Positions 57,321 to 64,000 of a DNA stretch of 64,000 bases are shown one piece after another. A program made the position numbers and the translations under genes. The notes under the pieces were generated by a model, which saw only the letters and a list, made by a program, of their open reading frames with translations, searched no databases and was not told the DNA's origin. Numbering within the stretch: the stretch's first letter is position 1; each line of letters starts with the position of its first letter. The stretch is from Hippasteria phrygiana (lineage: Eukaryota > Echinodermata > Asteroidea > Valvatida > Goniasteridae), in assembly GCA_037893225.1 (NCBI GenBank), contig JAZGUH010000199.1:3224001-3288000 (forward strand). Direction: 5' to 3'.

Positions 57321-60267
57321 CTCCTTGGTCTTGCCTGTCACTTCTTTCTTGCAGTATCTGTCATCATTTCTATGCCTTGTCTGACTGCCACGCCTACCCT
57401 GGTAACCACACCCACCATAGTCATCCCGCCCCAAAATGTTGCTACACCCAACATGGCTGCTGCATACGCTTTGGTTGGCGTATATTCAGTAGTTACCACA
57501 CCTGTCATGGTTGCTATGCATATCGGTAGCCATGCCACACCCTTTTGGCCACACCCTTTCGGCCACACCCTGTCGACTCCGTCCACTGCTGCCATGCATT
57601 CCGTCCATTCCAGTATGAGCAGGTGCTATAATGATCATGCTTTATATTGAACATGGAGATTGTAAGTACAGTTCACTCATTAATTTGAATTGAATAGTTT
57701 TTGTTTTAAATTTTTAATACAAATTAAAGGTGCTGATTGTATTACAGTTTTTACCAGCAGGCTATCTGAGTTTTCTGAACCAAAAATTTATGGAAATTAC
57801 ATAAAGTAACTTTAATATAATGGATTAATGACAGAGGTCCCTGAAAATGTCGTGGTTTGAATTGTTTTTAAAATGCCAAAAACTGCATTTATGTCATTAA
57901 AGAGACTCGGGGTCGTGTGGTGTATTACGTTTAATTGGAATGCTAGACCATGCTTGTTTCCAAAATGTCTGGAAATATGTAGCATTTTACATTGGTGTCA
58001 GAGGTGGGATTTTAACAGTACATATGCTAAATTCATTGCACAGGCTGTGCAGTGTGGAATGTATTGGTGGCAGGGGTAGGGTACCAACAATGCGCTTTAC
58101 TGAGTTCATGGTATGGGCTGTGTGGTATAAAGATCTGAATGGTACACCACAGTGGATGCAATACACAACAGCATTAGTTGAGATTCGAAACCTGTACCAT
58201 ATCCTGTGTGTGACTTTGAGGTAGGATTGGTTTTGAGCATTTATGGTCACAATGGGATTTGAATCCCCTGGACAATACCCGCTTTGCATCTTTTTTAAGC
58301 GTTAACTTCGGGTCAAAAATGCGCAGGGCTCTGCGTGCAAACTCCATTCGTTTACATTGCACTTCTGGATCCAAATGACATCACACTTATGAAGAGGGTT
58401 TTACGTCAAAGGGAAGATGATAGCTGAACTGAATGGTATTGTGGGGTTGAAATTTTATTTACAGTTTTGTATAAACATTAAATCCACATTCAAATTGCCT
58501 CCGCAGTTCTATGAAAAGAACTTCCAACAGACAAAATTCAGGAGCAGATGATCCGAAGTAGCTGAAATAGTAGATTTTTTATTAATAAGTTTAGATAAAT
58601 GCTCCAAATGTTTCATGTAACAGGTGGTATTTTCAAGAGTAGTAAGACTCACTTTTAAACATACTGTTTTATGGAAAGTGTGTGATACAAGCTGCCCAAG
58701 TATTCTTTGATTTACACATTCATATTGCACCTTCAAAAAATAAATATAAACAAATGAATTGTCTTTTTCACTTCAACATTCCCAGAATAACCAAAACAAA
58801 TATGATTTCCCAGCAAACAAAATGATTGAATCAGTTTATAAGGTTATAATGTTATAAATAGTTGTTATATACCTATGTACATAACCCCAAAATATTATTA
58901 ACAAGTTTTGAAAATATAAACACATTGAGAATAAAGTCTAACTTTCACAAGCTGACCGTCACACTTTATCTTTTGTTCTTTTTGTTGTCTGTCTCACTGT
59001 TAAATTGTTTTAATTTTATTATTTTAATTTGGTATGTAATGTATGTTACGTTTGTTTTCTAACAATGCTGTTTTGTAACTAATAAACACCAAAAAAAATA
59101 AAAATTATTAAACAAATTAGGTCATCCATATTTTCCAAAATGGCCGCTCCCATTGTATTCCAGATTGCTTTTGCTGACATTGGAGTCTGCCAGAATAATT
59201 TAGAACATGCAAGAGATCGACTAGGAGGCATTTTCACTCTTCTCTTTGCATTTTTAATGGAACTTTAAGGAGAAAAGAAAAAAATGAAGAAAAAAGGCGG
59301 CCTCAAAGAAGAAAGTTGGGAGGAACACTAAACATATGTTTTTTTTATTGCCTAATAGATAAATATCTCAAAATTAAGACCATTATGATTAAAATTCCCC
59401 AAATTTGTTTCATACTAATTTTTCTAAATCTTCCCCATCCTATCAATTTTTCTAACGCATGAGTCAACAGGGCTCAAAACTCCACTGGACCGTGTATAGT
59501 AATTGGAGTGCTGGTCTAATGGTTTGCAAGACCAACAAGTCCAATGGTGTAGTAATTTTGTTTTCCAAGTCGCACTCGCCTCACAGAGATAGCAGCACAG
59601 AGCACTATATAGTCCCACCGAAATATATGTGCAAATTGTGTCAATTTCTAAAACTTCAGTACACGTCAGTTTGGCTCAATCATAAACCAAATAAGGCAAA
59701 AAAAGTAGTTTTTTTACTTCATTTTTTTTTTTTATGGTGCGTCAGTTCTGGAATTTTCTTTTCCATCTAGTAGATTTCTTGACCTACGAGCCCTGTGGTC
59801 TACCAGATTTTTCCCCTGAAATTCAAGCCCTGTTAAAACATGCTTAAAATCTACCCAAATCAGCCAATGCACATTTTGCGGTAGTACTAAACTCCATCAA
59901 AACCCAACAAGCAGATGTGTATGTTTTTGTCAGATTCACTGCACATGACCTTTATTGTCCTTGGCCAGTTTTCACTGTGATACTTTGACAAATCCAATTT
60001 CCACCCATGGATCACAACTTAATTAATTCTTACTATACAACCAATAAACTTCATTTTTGTTCAATACAGTCGTTTTTTCCCTGTCTGAATTGTTTGTTAC
60101 AAAATAAAATGATGAAATTTGACAAAAATCTATCTTTCTTAATGAAATAACTGTCCGTTCAACTCAACGGCGCCGGAACGCTTTTGAAAGTGGGGGGGCA
60201 AAATGCTGCCATTTTCTATATTTTTCTTTATGTGGATCTGCCAAAAGTGGGGGGGGGATGCCCCCCC

Positions 60268-60302
<35 letters not shown>

Positions 60303-60390
60303 CGCCGCCGTTGGTTCAACTGCTAGGGCCAACTGCTGCACCTTTTTTGCATAGATAATCCTCACCTGCATATTTTCCCCAGCATCAATA
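57321..60390. other. Between TTC16 and the minus-strand oxidase gene
   Basis: Probably the rest of the TTC16 3' UTR (AATAAA at 59,081, speculative), then AT-rich intergenic DNA. A minus-strand tRNA-like B box lies near 58,250 (GGGGATTCAAATCCCAT). 60,160-60,315 is a foldback with a long poly(C/G) tract (CGGCGCCGGAACG against GTTCCGCCGCCG). No gene recognised. Confidence 0.5.
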
Positions 60391-60391
60391 T

Positions 60392-60397
60392 TTTATT
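60392..60397 (-). promoter_or_regulatory. Candidate poly(A) signal of the oxidase gene
   Basis: AATAAA on the minus strand, about 450 bases beyond the stop codon. Confidence 0.35.
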
Positions 60398-60849
60398 TAC
60401 ACAAAGTATAGTATAGATAAATCAAATATGGAGTTAAATAAATCAGACTAACTTATATGCAGGCAGAGTTTAGACTAACAATTTGTGATCTAAAAGTTTG
60501 TTTTTTTAAGATAGCAAATTTTTCAGAACTCATTGTTGGAAACGTGGACATTTTCGTTGACATTTGGGTAAACTGCAAGCAGTTTAAGATATTCTTAAAA
60601 AAATTATTTACTAAAGAAAGAGAAACAAATGGGCAATGTTTTTGGAATACTCTCCAAAAACATGTTATGGAATAACATATTTATATAGAAAGTTTACATT
60701 AAAGCCGTGTAAAAGCAACTCAAAAGAAACATGGTTCTGTAAAGAACTAAACATGTGGTGTGGCCACCTTTCAAACATGCCCAGAAATGATTGTTTGGGA
60801 AGGGGAGGGGCTAAGGGGAGGAAGGAAAGGCGTGGCTTTAAAGCATCCT

Positions 60850-62423
60850 TTAAACGCCTATTACAACGTCCGGTCTCAGCTCTGCAAGAACCTCCTGCGC
60901 AGCACGCTTCCCAGAATGCACCGCTCCATCCATGAATCCGAACCATCTGATTGTCGTCTCCGCACCAGCCCAATGAACCCTGTAAGTAAGAACAGGAACA
61001 AGAATATTGAATGGTTTCGGATGAATTTAGAACCGTGGGCAGATTGTAGCAAGGACACGGACATTGCGTGTATTTAGTGTAGGTTTCCTCGGGGGAGGGA
61101 ATTAGTCGAAATTAATTGGGAGGAAACACTAGAATGTAAATGTCAGATTCAGTAACAGGGAAGAGGGTCATTATATTCTGTAGTTTTTCAAGCCGAATGT
61201 TTTTTGGTGTTAGACTGCTTTGTCTTGTTGCGAAAAAGAATTTTCCCCCTTCATTTTCAAGAACATAGGAGGATTTTCCCAGAACTTTAGGGTACCATTA
61301 TACAACAAATCTGCAGTGACCGGTGTCATTCCTTACTCGTTTTAAGTATGCATTAGCGAAGCTGACGTTTCTGTACGTTGTGCAACAAAAATCACAGGCC
61401 TCTCTGGCCATTATTTTGGCGTTTAAATAACCAGCAGTTCATACCAGCAGCGCCCTCTTGAGTCTTGGAATTACACGAATCGCTACAATAGCTTAAAAGA
61501 AAATCTTAATATCAATTTGCCAAGTTATATAAAACCCTTTACACTTGAACCCTTCGAAAGCATGGATTTATGCTCTAAAAATGTACTGACAAGATATCAG
61601 TTTCAAAGTCCCTTTAAATACACCAGGATATTAATAAGGGTTAAATTTCATGGAGCTGTCCAAGCACATAAACTTAACAAAAAAAGTTTTGGTTAGCGAA
61701 AACATGTTACCAGCCGTATAGTCACATACGTTATGTTGCTCATGATGACTGGTACTTGGCAGATTTTATAGGTTAGAGCGAAACGTTGCTATAAAGCAAT
61801 CTACTTAGTAGATGCGTGAAATTGAGTCGGGTCCTTCTGAAAACTATTTAGGGTAAATAGATAATGGTTTGAATTGGAGTTTGCTAACAAACCTTTGGAA
61901 GGGTTTACGTAGGGAGTGGAAGTAGCCTGTTATGGCCCCTGGCGCCAGAACGCAAGACGGGAAGCTGGAGCAGAACGGTTCGGCACCCCAGTCCTGAAAA
62001 AACAAACATATGGTGCAAACTTAACTGTCTGGTCAGAATCTTGCCGCAGAAATCCTACACCATAACATTTACATTGTTGGTTGTTCGGTTGGTTGGTTGG
62101 TTGGTTAGTATTTCCGTCCCTTGGTTTGTTGGTTGGTCAGTGGGTTGATGTTAATGTGTCTATTGGTTGCTGGCGGGTTGGTCTTTTGGTCCCTTAGATT
62201 GTTGTTTGTTTGGTTGGTTGGTTTAAATGATTGATTTTGGGCCCTGCTGTCAGTTAGTTGGTCACTGTGTTGTATTGGCTACGCCTTGCCGGTATTTTCT
62301 AGCCTGAGTAATGGTAGATGATAACTGAAGTCTTACATTTTCGATGTAGTCCATCGGCTGTAGTGCCTCTATACCAAAGCACACCTCAATACCTTTGAGT
62401 ATCGCAGCCTTTCTGTCCTCAAC
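60850..62423 (-). CDS. Flavin monoamine oxidase-like protein, last three exons
   Basis: Minus-strand exons 62,423-62,337, 61,993-61,893 and 60,979-60,850 join in frame (GT-AG) to about 105 codons ending in TAA. The first gives EDRKAAILKGIEVCFGIEAL then QPMDYIEN; the second DWGAEPFCSSFPS, APGAITGYFHSLRKPFQ; the third VHWAGAETTIRWFGFMDGAV then HSGKRAAQEVL. WAGAETT...GFMDGAV..GKRAAQEV is the C-terminal FAD-binding signature of the flavin amine oxidase family (oxidative deamination of amines). The upstream part lies beyond the window. Where mitochondrial MAO has the SGGC cysteine that binds FAD covalently, the aligned residue here is Phe, with Cys three positions either side, so the cofactor is probably non-covalent. 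No MAO-type membrane tail follows: it ends ELRPDVVIGV. Could equally be a polyamine or amino-acid oxidase relative. Confidence 0.83.
61650..61850. repeat. Foldback repeat, family H (inverted, diverged)
   Basis: TTTCATGGAGCTGTCCAAGC at the left and GTTACCAGCCGTATAG (inverse of the central word). It lies in the last intron of the oxidase gene, close to the exon at 61,893. Confidence 0.4.
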
Positions 62424-62457
62424 CTACACAGATGGAATGGAATAAACATAATCGTCA

Positions 62458-62557
62458 GGGTTGAGCGTGGTTGATGATGATATATGAGAACCGTGTATAA
62501 TGGTTGATGGGCTTCACCCCGTGTGAAGGGTTGAGCGTGGTTGATGAGGATATATGA
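62458..62557 (+). repeat. Short direct repeat GGGTTGAGCGTGGTTGATGA
   Basis: Two near-identical 29-base copies 70 bases apart, just upstream (on the minus strand) of the first visible oxidase exon. Confidence 0.75.
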
Positions 62558-63820
62558 TGCATTGCCTATCTTGTGTCAGGTTTGTCTGTTGTCTTGATCT
62601 TTGTCTGTTTGTTTGCTAGTCGGGTGTTTGTTTTGTGTTTCCTTATTTGTCTGTTTGTTTCCTTTTCCCCCACTCTTGTTTGTTTTAGTGTATACCTAAC
62701 ACCGCCTTTGGGATTTTCGCGCCGTATATTTTTAGTTTGTGCTTGGTTGTTGGGCATTGATTTGACAGATTGTGATTCGGCGTCCTTTTGTGCCGTGCCT
62801 CCCCTGTTACTTCCGTAGTAAGTAAATTGCTACCGATCAAATTATTATCCCCCCCCCCCCCGAGAAACTTCAATGCACTAACTACGGCTCAAGGGAGAAG
62901 GCATACAGTAGTTAATTTACCCTTGGCGGGTGGTGCATATATTTGTATAATTGCGGATGTGCGGAGGAGGTACGCTGAGCCTTAATGATCAAGAAAACAT
63001 TAAAAATAAAAATCAAGAAAAAAAAGAAGAAACAAAAACAGCCACATATTAGAGAGGTTTAGCAACACGTTTTACGTGAACGCGAACGCGAAAATTGTGT
63101 GTTCTTTTGCTGACGTCATCAATTCCAGCGTATTGTTACTCACGTACGTGACTTTCACACGGACGTCAAATACGTGAAAATGGTGAGTTCACGTTGGGTC
63201 ATAACGTGAGTAATTGCAACAATTTTTAAACACTTGTAGACATTGCAATCAATATTTGTCTCGTGAGAATTAAAGCTCATTGAATATACAACACTGAAGA
63301 TGCATTTTTGGGTCAAACTAAGTCCAGTTCGATGTATTTCTGAAGTTAAAAAAATCCCTTGCTTATAAAGCTTTCGTGTTGGAAAACACCGTGGTTGTGC
63401 ATGATACCCGTCGTGACGTGCAGCTAAACGTTTCATTGCGCGTCCGAACGCCCGCGTTATTCAGTTTAACCGCTGCTCCAAAAATGTCGGGCGCGCTCAC
63501 GTTGACGTTCGCGTAATACGTGCTGCTTGTGCACGTTTAGCGTGCCTCGCCCGCATCGCGCATTCTTCTTAGATGCCCTACGTTTTTGCTTTTGCTTTTT
63601 CTTTTTTAAGGGGGTCGTCGTCGTCGTCGTCGCCGCTGCTGCTGCTGTTTTTTCCACGAAACAACGAAAACTGTTTTTCCCCCATAAAACAAGACAGGAA
63701 CTTTTCCAGTCGATCTGTCACATTTTTGAATCGATTTGGTGATAAATTGTATTGCTTTCGACCAGAGTATATAGAGAAACAATCCCCCAGTAAAAGGGGG
63801 GAAAATGGGAGGAAAGAGTT
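62558..63820. other. Oxidase gene intron or upstream region
   Basis: No further oxidase exon found up to the edge. Contains TTTG-rich sequence (62,570-62,690), a poly(C) tract at about 62,848 and a (GTC)n(GCT)n trinucleotide run at 63,612-63,646. Confidence 0.5.
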
Positions 63821-63824
63821 CCAT

Positions 63825-64000
63825 ATCCGGCCATCACTTAGACCTTGTGCACAAAGTCTATGGGCCATGACAGAAAAAGTCAAAGTATTTTCAAAGAATA
63901 AGTTGAAATTTTTTCCCTCCTAAATTCGTGTTTCTTCATCAGATTTACAGTTTTTGCAATTTTTTTAATCATATTAAGGGAAAATAAGTGATGGCCGGAT
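63825..64000. mobile_element. Foldback element running off the right edge
   Basis: ATCCGGCCATCACTTA at 63,825 is mirrored by TAAGTGATGGCCGGAT at the last 16 bases. Arms may extend further outside the window. Confidence 0.6.

Noticed and set aside
56942..57650. Frames of 99-195 codons rich in HAQPRLPRPTKIA
   Set aside because: They read through the 19-bp minisatellite after the TTC16 stop.
63578..63883. Minus-strand frame with poly-Asp
   Set aside because: Created by the (GTC)n run; no gene context.

Overview
The window looks like invertebrate deuterostome nuclear DNA, most likely echinoderm. Reasons: exon-intron genes with GT-AG introns of a few hundred bases to 8 kb, a dense mixture of foldback MITEs and tRNA-derived SINEs, a Penelope-like element, frequent GGCCTA-type words, and proteins that resemble chordate AIF1 and TTC16 but are clearly diverged. 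The species cannot be fixed from the sequence. No bacterial, viral or CRISPR features were seen.

Layout. (1) 1-14,174: intergenic, no convincing gene; SINEs, MITEs, foldback repeats and a 3'-end fragment of a Penelope-like element. (2) 14,175-28,623 (+): six-exon allograft inflammatory factor 1 (AIF1/AIF1L type, two EF-hands, 151 aa). Its 8.4-kb first intron holds a 4.3-kb near-perfect palindrome made of two head-to-head Penelope-like element copies. (3) 32.9-44.8 kb (+): a ten-coding-exon gene for an unrecognised 1,085-aa protein with a long disordered acidic C-terminus; a perfect RFX X-box sits at its candidate promoter. (4) 44.7-48.9 kb: three tandem units carrying four intact tRNA-Cys(GCA) genes and two tRNA-Cys pseudogenes, in both orientations. 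(5) 48.95-57.1 kb (+): TTC16 (tetratricopeptide repeat protein 16, 1,055 aa, twelve coding exons), again with an X-box-like site just upstream of a candidate 5' exon; one intron is filled by a minisatellite whose unit contains a copy of the exon end and splice donor. (6) 60,850-62,423 (-): last three exons of a flavin monoamine oxidase-like gene that continues beyond the right edge.

How the genes relate. AIF1 is a calcium-binding actin regulator. TTC16 is a TPR protein of testis and ciliated cells. The anonymous gene between them shares TTC16's orientation, its long disordered Ser/Thr/Pro-rich region and an X-box at the presumed promoter, so the two may belong to one ciliary expression programme (inference). 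AIF1L and TTC16 both lie on human 9q34 (from memory), so the linkage may be ancient. All exon models were assembled by eye from reading frame and splice consensus; no transcript or database evidence was available.
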